Shown here: in pieces, positions 25,961 through 37,684 of the stretch
Position numbering within the stretch: the stretch's first letter is position 1
How the letters are laid out: the number at the start of each line of letters is the position of its first letter
Assembly: GCA_034509495.1 (NCBI GenBank)
Contig: CM067504.1
Coordinates: forward strand, 5,900,442 to 5,964,441
Source: Acestrorhynchus altus
Taxonomy: Eukaryota; Chordata; Actinopteri; Characiformes; Acestrorhynchidae
Reading direction: 5' to 3'
DNA length: 64,000 nucleotides
The notes under the pieces: generated by a model
What the model was told of the DNA's origin: nothing
The model's database searches: none
What the model saw: only the letters and a program-made list of their open reading frames with translations
Position numbers and translations under genes: made by a program

Positions 25961-26026
25961 CCGTCTGATGTGAGAAACAGTTTAGCCAGATAGTATGTAC
26001 AGGTATTTGTAAATTAATCATTTGGA

Positions 26027-27290
<1,264 letters not shown>

Positions 27291-27350
27291 GCAAAAAAAA
27301 AAAAAAAAAAAGAAAAAAAAAAGAAAGAAAGAAAAAAAGAAAATAAAATA
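27291..27350 (+). repeat. A-rich low-complexity tract
   Basis: Long runs of A broken by single G residues (AAAGAAAGAAAG). Confidence 0.95.
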
Positions 27351-27811
27351 CACTTAGATGGCAACATATGAATATTTGATGTCTGTGTGCGTTATTTACC
27401 ACAAAGAAGCTTCCATTCTCTTTTTAAAGCATCGGCACCAAAGCTAATACTGCACTCTGAGCAGAAAGCCCTTTCACTGCTATATAGAATCTGAATTTAA
27501 ACATTTTAATTGAAACCCTATGTAGCATTTTACCATTGAAGCCCCTTTCTACTCATGTTCATGATCCTCCTCTATTATCTTTAGTTTTATGATGAATTTT
27601 CTCTGAACGGACAGAAAAATAATTATATCAATCTTTTCTTAGGAGAGGTTTTTTTTTTTTATACTATTTGTCAGAGTGTGCACCTGTAAAGTTTAACCAA
27701 TGAGAGTGGGCAGTATGTTTATGTCACCTACATCACTACTTTTAGCTTTACTCTGGTCCAATAGTATATATATTTAAGATTTTATCAATTCTTTCTTGTC
27801 AAGTTTCTTAA

Positions 27812-27999
27812 GGCCAGCCGTGGCCTCGTGGTTAGGGAAACAGCCTTGTGACTGGTAGGTTGCCAGTTCAGTTCACTGAACTGGTAGAACATGACTGAAG
27901 TGCCCCTGAGCAAGGCACTTAACTTCCTGGGTGGTCAATAGACGCATTGGATAGGGCAGCTCACTACTCCGGGGCAAGTGTGCTCATTGCTCTCGTTTT

Positions 28000-28084
<85 letters not shown>

Positions 28085-28130
28085 CACCGCATGGCCTATG
28101 GTCTATATGAAGTTTACTCACAATCATCTG
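27812..28130 (+). repeat. tRNA-derived SINE with an internal (GT)n expansion
   Basis: The head GGCCAGCCGTGGCCTCGTGG and TTAGGGAAACAGCC is followed by ACATGACTGAAGTGCCCCTG, ATAGGGCAGCTCACTACTCC, and after the GT array TTTCACCGCATGGCC, the expected next block of the SINE. The array at 28006-28081 therefore sits inside the SINE body. Confidence 0.82.
28006..28081 (+). repeat. (GT)n microsatellite, about 38 units
   Basis: Uninterrupted from 28006. It replaces the short GTGTATGTGTGTG segment found at the same place in the SINE copy at 22.3 kb. Confidence 0.97.
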
Positions 28131-29995
28131 ACAAGTCACACTTCTCAGCTAACTGCAGTATAAGATACGATTATTATCCTACTCGGGGGGGAAAAATTGC
28201 AAAATAGCCACTGGTATTAATTTCAGGCTCCAAGGCAGGTTCCTGTCTCGTTCAGTGTTTGGAAAATGGATTACAAAGCAGATGTTAAAAGGTATGATTG
28301 TGTTTGGGCATCCAAAGACCATAGTGTGAGGGAATTGGCTGAATGTCCAGGTGTATTGAAGCATATGGTCATACAGGTCCACCAGCAGTAGAAAAATTCC
28401 TCGGCAATGTGACCTTTCCAGTGTGTTCTTTCAGAAAGTGGTTGTGAAGGACCTGCATCGACTTCTAGAAGCAGTTCTCAATCCGCTAAACACGATGGGA
28501 GTTGCTGTCCATCAGTTTCATCTTTTGACTACAATTCGGATGAGAATTTCCTGTAGACTTGAATATTTTTTTGTATTTTTTTTTATATAAATATTTGTCA
28601 TCTGGGTTTTTAACTGTTTAAAGCTGATATTGGTATTGATGATAAAATTGTCATTTCGGCCGTTGCCGTTATTAAATCTCTACACTTATGCTACATTTTC
28701 TTTTTCTTTTTCTGTTCTGCCTCCTCCTGACTCTCCTCAGCAGTTGAGAGCAGGCAGTAAAACCTCTTTAGATCGCAGCCCCACACGACCGGGGTCACAC
28801 CCCTTCCACTCTAAATCACCTGCAGCTGCAGCACTGCCATTACATTAGCGTGTGTCCCATTAAAATTATTCCCCTGCCCCATTCAGATGATGCATGTGAT
28901 GGTGTGATATGTTCCTCAGACCTGGGATATTAGTAGCGTCTGCTGCCCAACCCCCACTGACTTTTTACTGCCCCGATTTCAGACCAGCGTACGAGTGGTG
29001 TGACGGTATGAGCGACGTAATGTAGCTGATTTTGGGTCAGCAGCTAAAGAAGCTGTGCACTCCTCCCACACTGTGGATTTGTGAGTGTAGCCCTGCTGTT
29101 TAGGGTAGATAAGGCATTGTTTACAGAGGGTCAAGACCACATGGGCAAGAGTGTACAGGTCATTGGAGTAGCCAGTCCTATGATGTAGTATATCACCCAT
29201 ATAATTGTGCTGCTTCTATGTAATGTCCACTGGTACTGAAATTGTAAACATACTGAATGTGATTAATTAAAGAAGTGCAGTGTTTGCGATGCATGAATAA
29301 AGAAAAAAAAAATCAAACGACCCAAATCCTATTCTCAATACATTGTCATTGCTTTGCTGCTCATCTGTCTTTCATACATTTATCACACGCACAGCGACTT
29401 ATTGCTCACACACAGTGACTCTTTTCTGTGAAAGGTTAACTGCTGTCCATGTTCCATGCCCATGTCACAGCTACATTAGTCTCCATTATGGCTCTTTGGC
29501 TCTAGGGTGTCCTGCTAAAGCCTCTTTGGGGCAGCAACTGTTCTTCCATTATCCCTCATTATGGCTCCCATGGCTGCAGTCACTTAGCTAGTGTGAGCCC
29601 GTCTTAAGTTATGAGCCATGTCAAGTATGTCGTCGTACAGCTGAAAGAAAACTGAAACGCTCCCCGCAGGGATTAACCTTACCCCTTGTGTCGCTGTCTC
29701 TGGTTATGCTATGAGAAAAGGATATTTTATGGTTTGTCAGCATGCCTTTAGTGTGAAATAATATAATGAGAAATAATATAATAAGAGAAGTTATTGGGGC
29801 CTTTTTAATTGAATAATATTGAATGGTTGAGGAGATCACGTCTAGAGATTTGAGACTATTCCTCTGTAGCTCCTCCTTGTTTCTCACTTTTATATTCTCT
29901 CAATAAGCAGTTTTGGTGGATTTAAAGGCTTTGGATGTGGAGATTTGCTTTTTTACACACACTACAATAATGTTGATGAGTGTTGCAACAATATT
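28131..29995. other. Intronic sequence, no gene recognised
   Basis: 28310-28560 has a possible decayed transposon piece but no secure match. The remainder shows no coding or repeat feature I can support. Confidence 0.35.
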
Positions 29996-29997
29996 TA

Positions 29998-30039
29998 TAA
30001 TAATATTTATAATAATAATAATAATTATTATTATTATTA

Positions 30040-30106
<67 letters not shown>

Positions 30107-30107
30107 C
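29998..30107 (+). repeat. (ATT)n trinucleotide repeat
   Basis: ATA/AAT units change to about 30 ATT units. Both phases together can pair with each other at the left end (AATAATAAT against ATTATTATT). Confidence 0.95.
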
Positions 30108-30189
30108 AGTTATAATGATCCCTACAGGAATGAAACCAAGATTTTGTTTGGTTGGTCAAATAAAACTCCCTTTTCATGCACTATAATGT

Positions 30190-30610
30190 GAAAAGTTTTT
30201 AGGTGGCACCCAAATTTATAATAATAATCCAGGACATTCCTACTCCAACACGTTCAATTGGAGCAATAGGCTACATTTAGGCAGTTCTCCTGGCATCCAC
30301 TGAACTCAGGTTCATCCGTTACATGTCCAGATGGTGAATAAAGATTCCTCATTCCAGAGAATGTGTTTCCAATACACCGGAGTCCGATATTGGTGTGCTT
30401 TACAGCACTTCAGCAGATGCTTCTTGTTGTGCATGGTGATCTTAGACCTGTGTGATAGATACTATGTCTCACACTTGGGAAACTATCACAGTAAATTACA
30501 CTCATCATCCAAAAAATGTTTTGCACCTGTATGAAGTGTTGGACTTCTTTTCAGAAGATGGGTAAAGATGATCAGGTTCAGTAATTATTAAAACAATTCA
30601 CTGGAATGGT
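30190..30610 (-). mobile_element. Probable Tc1-like transposon remnant (second family)
   Basis: The + strand stretch CCACTGAACTCAGGTTCATC, GATGGTGAATAAAGATTCCTC, CAGAGAATGTGTTTCCAATA and GGTGTGCTTTACAGCACTTC follows the typical antisense layout of a Tc1 transposase (SDESHF region). No inverted repeats were found. Confidence 0.55.
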
Positions 30611-30629
30611 ATGGCATTGGGCCACTGTG

Positions 30630-31180
30630 CTTGCCAGACATCTCTACATGGAGTTGTAGAGGTTCTCAATGGTGTCCTGTGATAATCCATCACATGCAGC
30701 TTGAATATTCACATGTGATCTGCCATCAGACACAATTACACCCCACACCATGACACCAGGCTTCCTGGACATGACAACAAACCGTTTAACTTGGCACTGA
30801 CCATGGTCTTTCCACAAACAGATTTGTTGGTCGTCTTCACCAAGACAGTGCGTGACTCATCACTGAAGACTCACTGCCATTCCGAGTGACTCTATGAGAA
30901 TCTGGCTCATCGCCATTGCAGTGATGTCATTGGTGATGTTGATGTGGTGTTAAGGGCAGTTGTAGTAATGGTCTGTTTGCATGTTGTCCTGAATTGTTCA
31001 GCCGTCTGCCAGTGGTGCTGGCACAAACAGGACGACTCATTGAGTGCATCACTGCTCACCGAATGTCCAGTTGTGGCTGTTGGGTCACTCTGGATTACTG
31101 GCTGATAATCGCCAACACATTGACCACACTGGCTCTGATTAGGTAGGGTAAGTTTCACTCTTTGAAATGATGGGTATCAT
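30630..31180 (-). mobile_element. Tc1/mariner-like remnant, partly family A
   Basis: The start (ACATGGAGTTGTAGAGGTTC, CCTGTGATAATCCATC, ACCCCACACCATGACACCAG) matches the other family A copies, but the middle part with the QQDN and SPDL region is deleted. The portion after about 30890 extends into sequence not seen in the other copies (ORF 30907-31158 on the minus strand). Confidence 0.65.
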
Positions 31181-32507
31181 GTCTGTAGGTAACTCTGATT
31201 CTGAGTTATGAATCCTAACGTGTAAGGAAGAGTGCAGCCACTGTCACTTTGTCAATGAGACAAAGCCCAAACAGTGAAATATACATTAATATGTGCTTAA
31301 ATGTTGATTGTTGTTTACATTTGTATAGATTTTATTTCTGTAATAATAGTTAAATGACATTTTTCACATTTTAATTTTAACGTAAGCTTCTACCCAGGGT
31401 GCAATGTTTTGGAATGACACTGTAGGCGTATTCATTTAAGATTTTGTATTTACTTATTTTCTTTGTGTATCTGTGTGGTCCATGTAGCTTGTGTGTCTGT
31501 GAGAGTAGGTGAGGGGGTGGGGGCCAAGGATTGGGTTTGGCCATGGCAATAGATTGTGTAGTAAAGGCTCCTGTATTGGGTTCAGATTGATGCTGGATGT
31601 AATTTGCTGTTGGGGGTTTAGATGGATTCGAAACGCTTGGAGCAGAGTTCATGTCTCCTAATATAGAGTAGATACCAGCTCTCTTTAGCTTTTTTGTTAC
31701 CCCCCCCCCCTTCCACTTTTTATTCTCACACATAGTCTCACAACCTCTCCACTGGTCCACCCACACATACACATTCTCCCTACCCTCTGACAGTCTGATT
31801 GAGCTGGGTGGAGGCAGGGATGTAGAATTAAGGGGTGATTTTTGGATGTATAGCAGTCCTTATTATAAGTGTATCAGAAAAAGCCAGTCTGGACACAGCT
31901 AAGTGGGCTGTCAACGTGTTGGTTCTGTGTTCAGCTTGCATTGATATTTTGAACACAGCCTCCACAGATGAGTGAGGGAGACTAGAGATTAGAGTGTCTG
32001 TATATGAACAGTGTGTGAGAGAAATGGGGTGTGTAAAGGAGGAAGCAGGAGAGGTGGAGTAAAAGTGTGCATGTGTGTGAGGGGTTTGGAGGGCAATCTC
32101 CCTGCTCTGGCCTCCTGCCCTGGCAATTATCTCAATGATTTCCTCCTCTTTTCAATTCTCTCCATTTCCACCCTGCCGTCCCTTCCATTAGAGGAGCAAT
32201 TTACCAGAGTGCTGTGACACAGGAGCCAGAGAGAGAGAGAGAAAGGGTGAGAGAGAAAGGGGGCGGAGGGGAAGGAGGCAGAAAAGGAAGGGCCTGGGAT
32301 ATGTAAGAATGAAAGAGATGGACAGTGTTGTGTGGGTGGAGAGTGGAGAGTTACTACTGAGGCACGATGCTCATAAATATTATTATATGGCGTTTTATTT
32401 ATGTATTTATTTATTTAGTGGTTAGGGTGGCGTGGTATTCTTCAATCACTGATCTCATCAGCACTTGTCATCTGTTTGTTCCCCTCTCTCTTCAAATGTC
32501 TTTGCAG
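31181..32507. other. Intronic sequence, no gene recognised
   Basis: Includes a C run at 31701-31711, a GA-rich tract at 32228-32295 and an ATTT repeat at 32396-32415. No other exon was seen before the zc3h3 acceptor. Confidence 0.4.
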
Positions 32508-32653
32508 GATGCTCTTGCAGAGTCGTCTGCGAACACTCCCGGATAGACAGTGGAGAGGGCGGGGCATGCGGTGGATAGGCGGGGCCCTCTACAGAGTCTC
32601 AGCCAATAAACTTTCTCGCACACATACTACCAGTATGTCATCCATCAGATCAG
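32508..32653 (+). CDS. zc3h3: zc3h3 internal exon (RWIGGALYRVSANKLSRT motif)
   Basis: This 146-nt exon encodes 48 codons with one base on each side. The acceptor is TTTGCAG|G and the donor CAG|GTAAAAG. The protein is basic and contains WRGRGMRWIGG followed by LYRVSANKLSRT, a segment I recall as well conserved in vertebrate ZC3H3 and lying before the zinc fingers. The end is Ser/Thr rich. An alternative AG 13 bases further in (after CTCTTGCAG) would break the phase, so the first acceptor is preferred. The trailing G joins CA of the next exon to give Ala. Function of the motif is unknown to me; being Arg/Lys-rich with aromatic residues it could contact RNA or another nuclear protein, which is inference only. 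Confidence 0.92.
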
Positions 32654-33009
32654 GTAAAAGGCTGTGTGAGTTCTGTATGTGCGTGCTGTATATGTATGTG
32701 AAATTATGGAGCGTGGGACGAATAACTGATAACAATGTGTTGTGGATGATGCTGAAACCATAGTCTGATGATTATTGTACGTGTTTACATTTAGAAACAC
32801 TAATTTAGATTTGCATTCATGGTATTTGGTTGAGATGTGAGTGTTGTGATTGGAGCTTTCATGCTCCAAAACCCTCCAGTGTAGCCAAATTAAAAGAGTT
32901 CTGCAGATCTTCAGAAGAACGGGCCCAAAGTCCTCCACAGCAAAGTAAAACGTATTGAAATGTGTTATCTGTGACAAAGGTGACACAACCAGTCAGGTTA
33001 TTGTTATTA

Positions 33010-33690
33010 TACACTTATCATAAACAATAGTTGCACCTACACGGAGTCAACCAACAAGCATGAAACTTGGTGGGTCAGGCCTTAACACTGTACCTGACTG
33101 ACTACTGTATATACGGTCATCCTGTTTGCACATGCTTTCCATTCTGACTGGTGCTGTTGTATTTGTAGCATCCTTTGCAAGTGATGTGTGTCTCAAACAA
33201 GAGTTCAGAAGCAACTTGAGCATTTGGAAGTGTTCCAGAGGGATAGTGTTGTAGGGTCCCGAATGGTGTAATTGACGTATCGTGCACCATACCATCCGGA
33301 CATTACCATAGTATGCTGTCTGCAGCAGTGAATAGAGGAAGACACGCACCAGCTGTGTGAACCACAAACCACGGCGAGGGAGAACTGACAGACAAGCATG
33401 GAGTGACCTAACATGATTGTGGAAATTCAGCGAGCAGTGATGCCCTCCACGAGTCAGATGGTTGCACAATGAAGGATGTGTGCAGACCATTACGACAACT
33501 GGTGTCATGCCAGACTGTCATAGAGTCACTAAGAATGGCAGCGGGTCACCTTCAAATGACCATCTAATCTGTATATTGACTATCCCAACAGCCGCATCGC
33601 CGGACCTATCCCTGATTAAAAATCAACATCTGGAGGAACTGAGAATGTTCAAACCTTTATCTTCCTTCAAAATTGCTTTGCAATCACATA
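33010..33690. mobile_element. Decayed transposon of uncertain class
   Basis: The + strand near 33595 reads ASPDLSLIKNQHLEELR, similar to the SPDLNPIENLW block of a mariner transposase; near 33205 it reads EHLEVFQRD. The two could belong to different elements. Unresolved stops occur in all frames. Confidence 0.4.
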
Positions 33691-33754
33691 CTTCCTTTTG
33701 GGTGCAACTATTTTTTAATTATTATATAACTGTTTATATATATATATATATACA

Positions 33755-34625
33755 AAGACATACAAAGGTTTGGGCACACTACGTGGTACCTTCTAGTGCC
33801 CCCTTTGGCAAGTTTCACAGCTTGTAAACACTTTTAGTAGAGTCGTTCAGTTCTTGTTTGATTGATTTTCATTCAGCCTTCCTTTCAAAAGTCGTCCAGT
33901 TCTGACATGGTCATCTGACATGCACTGCTCTTTTGGGGTCTATCCATAGACTTTCAGTGATGTTCAGATCAGGGGACTGTGAGGGTGATGGTAAAACCTT
34001 ACACGCTTTGAGTTAGTCTCTTGTGGATTTTGAGGTGCATTTGTAGAAGCCATCCTCTTTTCAGCTTCAGCTATTGTACAGATGTTTTGCATATGCTTGC
34101 ATCCAGAATTTGCTGGACAGTGAAATATTCCCCATCCCACTGTTTGCAACACAACCCCAAACCACCCCCGTGTTCAACGGTTGGAGTTCCATTGAAACTG
34201 ATCCTTCTACAGGACTTGTTTCCCAAATGCATCAGACTTGTTTAGATGTTCCTTCGCAAACATCTCGCACTGAATTTTGTGGTGAGGATGCAGGAGAGAG
34301 TTTCTTATGGTGACTCTTCCATGAAGGCCATATTTGTGCTCTGGGTTTTTATAAAGCTTTGAAGTTTGTATCACTTGGCCTTTCCTAACAATGATTGTGA
34401 ACAAGTTATAACCCTAACAGGCTAATTAAGGTCTGAGACTTGAGTCAAAGTTATCTGGGTTCTCAAATCTCCTAGGATCCCCATGCTTTTGTAAGGTACT
34501 CCTATTTATCACTCTAAACCAAAATCAAAATCAAAATAATACACTGGTGTTGCTTAAACTGTTGAAAAGCGGGTTCTTTAACTTTATGTCAGGGGTGTCC
34601 AAACTTTTGCATGCTATTGTATTAT
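33755..34625 (-). mobile_element. Internally deleted Tc1-like transposon, minus orientation
   Basis: Ends are inverted: ACAAAGGTTTGGGCACAC (from 33755) against the reverse complement of GGTGTCCAAACTTTTGCATG near 34593-34612. Inside are blocks of a widespread fish Tc1 family, such as GATCAGGGGACTGTGAGGGT, GTTTAGATGTTCCTTCGCAA and CTTCCATGAAGGCCATATTT, with the central HTH-to-DDE segment shortened. A TA-rich run (33736-33752) lies at the left edge, consistent with TA target use. Confidence 0.82.
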
Positions 34626-34741
34626 TAAGTGTGATGATACACATGGGCGATATGGCTTTTGAATCCGTTCTGATGATTAAATTATCCTCAATAAATGGAA
34701 TCAGTGTGTGTGAACACTGTACTGTTGCTTGAGTTCAGGAA

Positions 34742-34768
34742 GAGAGAGAGAGAGCTAGAGAGAGAGAG
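34742..34768 (+). repeat. Short GA repeat
   Basis: GAGAGAGAGAGAGCTAGAGAGAGAGAG. Confidence 0.8.
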
Positions 34769-34986
34769 TGAGTGTGGAAAGGCTGTGCAGGTCGCCATCT
34801 GAAATAATAAAGCTGTCATCTGTCACTGCCCCCAGTCTGTGTGTGTGACACAGGCAGAGAGGGAGGGAGATTTACTGGGCGCTCGAGATTAAACCATGTA
34901 ACCATGTAGCCCAAGTCAGAACTGCTAGCAGAATTAAAGAGCAGCACTTGTCCTGTGATGAGTTCCTAAGAACACACATTCCACTC

Positions 34987-35099
<113 letters not shown>

Positions 35100-35617
35100 C
35101 CCAGACAGTACGAGACGTCATACCGAGCCTGACCAAACAGTCCTTGCACCAGACACAGTCTCACTCTCACACTTCACTGACACACCCAGTCATTACATTC
35201 TCCCTCTTCTCTTTCCACATATCGCTGCTTCTCACTCATCAGTGCCGTACATAGCGTACATCGTGTTTATTCGTCTCTCTCTCTGCGTCTCGCTCTGGCA
35301 CGTTGATTTTTGGCCGCGCACTGATGTGCCCTGGCGTATAAATAAACGGTGCTATACCTTGTCATAGTTTCATTTTCATGGGTTCAGGGCAGCAGCCAAT
35401 ACTGTGGACTGCAATCACATCAGATTTATTTCACTGAGCTTATAAATAAATCTGTGTACTTGTGTACATGTTAGACAGGTGGGAGAGGAAAGGGGTGCAG
35501 CTTGTTTAACGCTGACCAGATTTCGATATTGTACAGGGTTCTGCATGTGAAGCCACTCCTCAAACAAAGTCAAATGAATTAACACACGTTTCCTTCAATG
35601 TATTCCCCAAAATTCAG

Positions 35618-35690
35618 CAAAGTGGTCCAGTTCACAGGAGATATCACCCCACAGTGTCGTGAGGACAACCAGTATGAGACACGTGGCCAG
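35618..35690 (+). CDS. zc3h3: zc3h3 short internal exon (linker to the finger array)
   Basis: A 73-nt exon, with 23 codons plus two bases at each end. The acceptor is AAATTCAG and the donor GGCCAG|GTGAGT. One frame is stopped by a TGA. The frame forced by the neighbouring exons is open and reads KWSSSQEISPHSVV then RTTSMRHVA. The terminal AG joins T of the next exon to make Ser, giving HVASRAVQRSLAIIRQ across the junction, which matches the conserved lead-in to finger 1. The Ser/Thr-rich composition suggests a flexible linker. Because the exon is small and little conserved it would be easy to miss in automatic annotation, but its phases (2 bases in, 2 bases out) are exactly those needed to connect the flanking exons. 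Confidence 0.85.
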
Positions 35691-36888
35691 GTGAGTTTAT
35701 AAAGTTAAAATTCCTGAGACTGAAATCTCTGATCTCGCTGTGAATTACAGCGAGGAGGTTTATAATAGGCTTTTCTTTGGTTGGTAGGTCAGTGATGAGG
35801 GCTTCTACCTACCTAAAGACTTATTAATGTACTTCAGTCATTGGAGCTGCATCGGCTTTGTCTCCTGTGCCAGAACTCTGATTAAAACAGGCCTGTGTGA
35901 AACAAAGTGGTGTTAAATGACCAGGGGAAAATCTTTAAAGTACAAGGTGTGCTGAACCTCACTAAATGTTTTGGAATGAATCAATTTTATCTTGCTTTGA
36001 AAAGCTTGTCATTCTAAAACTTTCGGCCAGTTTATGCAAACCTGACCTGAAATGACCCGGTTAAATATGTTATAGATTTTCTGAGTGAAAATAAGCTGAT
36101 ACATCCCCTGCAGCACTTGAATATGAGTACAATTTCTATTTATTTGCTGAAATTAATTTATTGGAATAAAGTCTAACATAAAATGACACAATTTTGTCCA
36201 TGGCACATTTCTGATATAATTCCTTTCACCGTATAAAATAAGTAAACAGTAATTCTGCCCAACATGTTATCAAAAAAAGTGTGGAGAAGAACCCGGTATT
36301 TTGATCAGAGGTGGCCAAAGTACATCTGTGCATCAGATGGAGGTGAAACATCTGAGGATGAAGCTGCTTTAGTTTCCACCTCCCCAAGTTTATAATATTT
36401 ATAAAGTTTTAAATATCTATAAGTTGGGGTTAATAAAGTTAAGCAATGTGACTAATGAGGATTTCAGCTTTTCATCCATTTCTTTCTTGTAAAATGATGT
36501 CATTATACAGTACTGTAAGCACATTAAACACATTGTTGTCTAATTGTTTAAAATGTAAAATTTTGCGCACAATTCTGGAGAATTACTGTTGAATGACAAA
36601 AAGACCCCTCCCTTCAGAGCTCCTTCAGAAGCTCCGCCCTCTCAATTCATGCATACACACTGGTAACGACACTGGCTTTGCAGAACGAAAGACAGCAAAC
36701 ATGAACACAATGTTAGTTAGCATAACACTGAATTGTGCATGAATCCATATAATCTCACAACGCAAAATTTTTGTTCTCCTTGGCCAGAAAATCCTTCACA
36801 AACGATTTTGAAAAATACCATAAAGTAACTTTAATGTAATGTAATGAATTGAAATTGTGCACACCACCTTTAACTGTCAACTTGGATA

Positions 36889-36889
<1 letters not shown>

Positions 36890-36953
<64 letters not shown>
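36890..36953 (+). repeat. (GT)n microsatellite, about 31 units
   Basis: Uninterrupted; it lies 92 bp upstream of the zc3h3 exon encoding finger 1. Confidence 0.97.
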
Positions 36954-36954
<1 letters not shown>

Positions 36955-37045
36955 ATGTATGCACAATAAATATATGTAATATTTCCTATCGATAATAAAT
37001 GGAAATATTACACTTTCTTAAACTGGCCTTTGTCTTCTCTCTCAG

Positions 37046-37204
37046 TCGGGCAGTACAAAGAAGTCTGGCCATCATCCGACAGGCTCATCAGAAAAAGCAG
37101 CAGGCCAAACAGTACTGTATGTACTACAACCGCTTCGGCAAGTGCAACCGAGGCAGCAGCTGTCCATACATCCATGATCCTGATAAAGTGGCTGTTTGTA
37201 CCAG
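37046..37204 (+). CDS. zc3h3: zc3h3 exon with CCCH finger 1 and start of finger 2
   Basis: A 159-nt exon: one base, 52 codons and two bases. The acceptor is TCTCTCTCAG and the donor ACCAG|GTACTAA. It opens with RAVQRSLAIIRQAHQKKQQA, a helical basic segment, then finger 1 with spacing C-x8-C-x5-C-x3-H (CMYYNRFGKC then NRGSSCPYIH). After DPDKVAV the first Cys of finger 2 (VCTR) precedes the splice site. CCCH fingers of this type bind single-stranded RNA, typically A-, U- or AU-rich, through stacking on aromatic residues; Tyr and Phe are present here. Retention of the next intron would stop translation at once, because TAA lies four bases after the donor. Finger 2 is therefore completed only by correct splicing to 37615. 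Confidence 0.97.
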
Positions 37205-37614
37205 GTACTAATATTTATTATTATGAATATTCAGTGAAATATCTTGTGCCTACAGAATCAAAATCAAAGTCAAGTTACAAAAGAATACAGAATACAAAAT
37301 CCTTCATTTCCAATAGAAGTCAATGTAAAAATATTCTATATCAAGTCATTTTGGACGCAATGTAAAGGATGTGATGGAACGATAGATAGATATTATATAT
37401 AGATTTGAAACCAGTGCTATTTTGTCCCTAGTCCTCATTTTGTCTTCTGTGTCCGTGATTCTTTTTTATATAGAATAACTCATATGAAGTACTTTAAGAT
37501 CAGTATCGTTAAGCTGCTGTTAGTTAGCTGCTCTTCCTCTATTTATTTAAATGTATTTGTGTCCACTGTTGAGAAGTACAGTCTGTAAAATCTAGCTTAT
37601 TGATTGGCCTGCAG

Positions 37615-37684
37615 GTTTCTCAGAGGCACATGTAAGCAGACAGATGGGACGTGTCCTTTCTCACACAAAGTGTCCAAGGAAAAG
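37615..37684 (+). CDS. zc3h3: zc3h3 exon completing CCCH finger 2
   Basis: A 70-nt exon that starts with one base completing Arg and ends in phase 0 at AAG|GTGGGC. Its protein reads FLRGTCKQTDGTCPFSHKV then SKEK. With the VCTR from the previous exon this forms finger 2, C-x7-C-x6-C-x3-H, and the SKEK linker leads straight into MPVCSYF of finger 3. The acceptor is GCCTGCAG. The intron before it is only 410 bp, while the one after it is 5.4 kb. All four zinc ligands of the finger are present. This exon was confirmed by the conserved order of fingers and by phase, not by length. Confidence 0.96.

Noticed and set aside
27812..27900. tRNA gene
   Set aside because: Box A/B-like sequences belong to a SINE; no cloverleaf with acceptor stem could be drawn.
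27947..28207. Open frame of repeated Cys-Val
   Set aside because: Translation of a (GT)n microsatellite.
29913..30191. Ile-rich open frame resembling a membrane protein
   Set aside because: Translation of the (ATT)n repeat.
32521..32653. Alternative acceptor after CTCTTGCAG
   Set aside because: It would shift the frame against the preceding exon phase.
33462..33827. 121-codon open frame, + strand
   Set aside because: Contains a transposase-like SPDLSLI piece but no continuous domain; treated as transposon debris.
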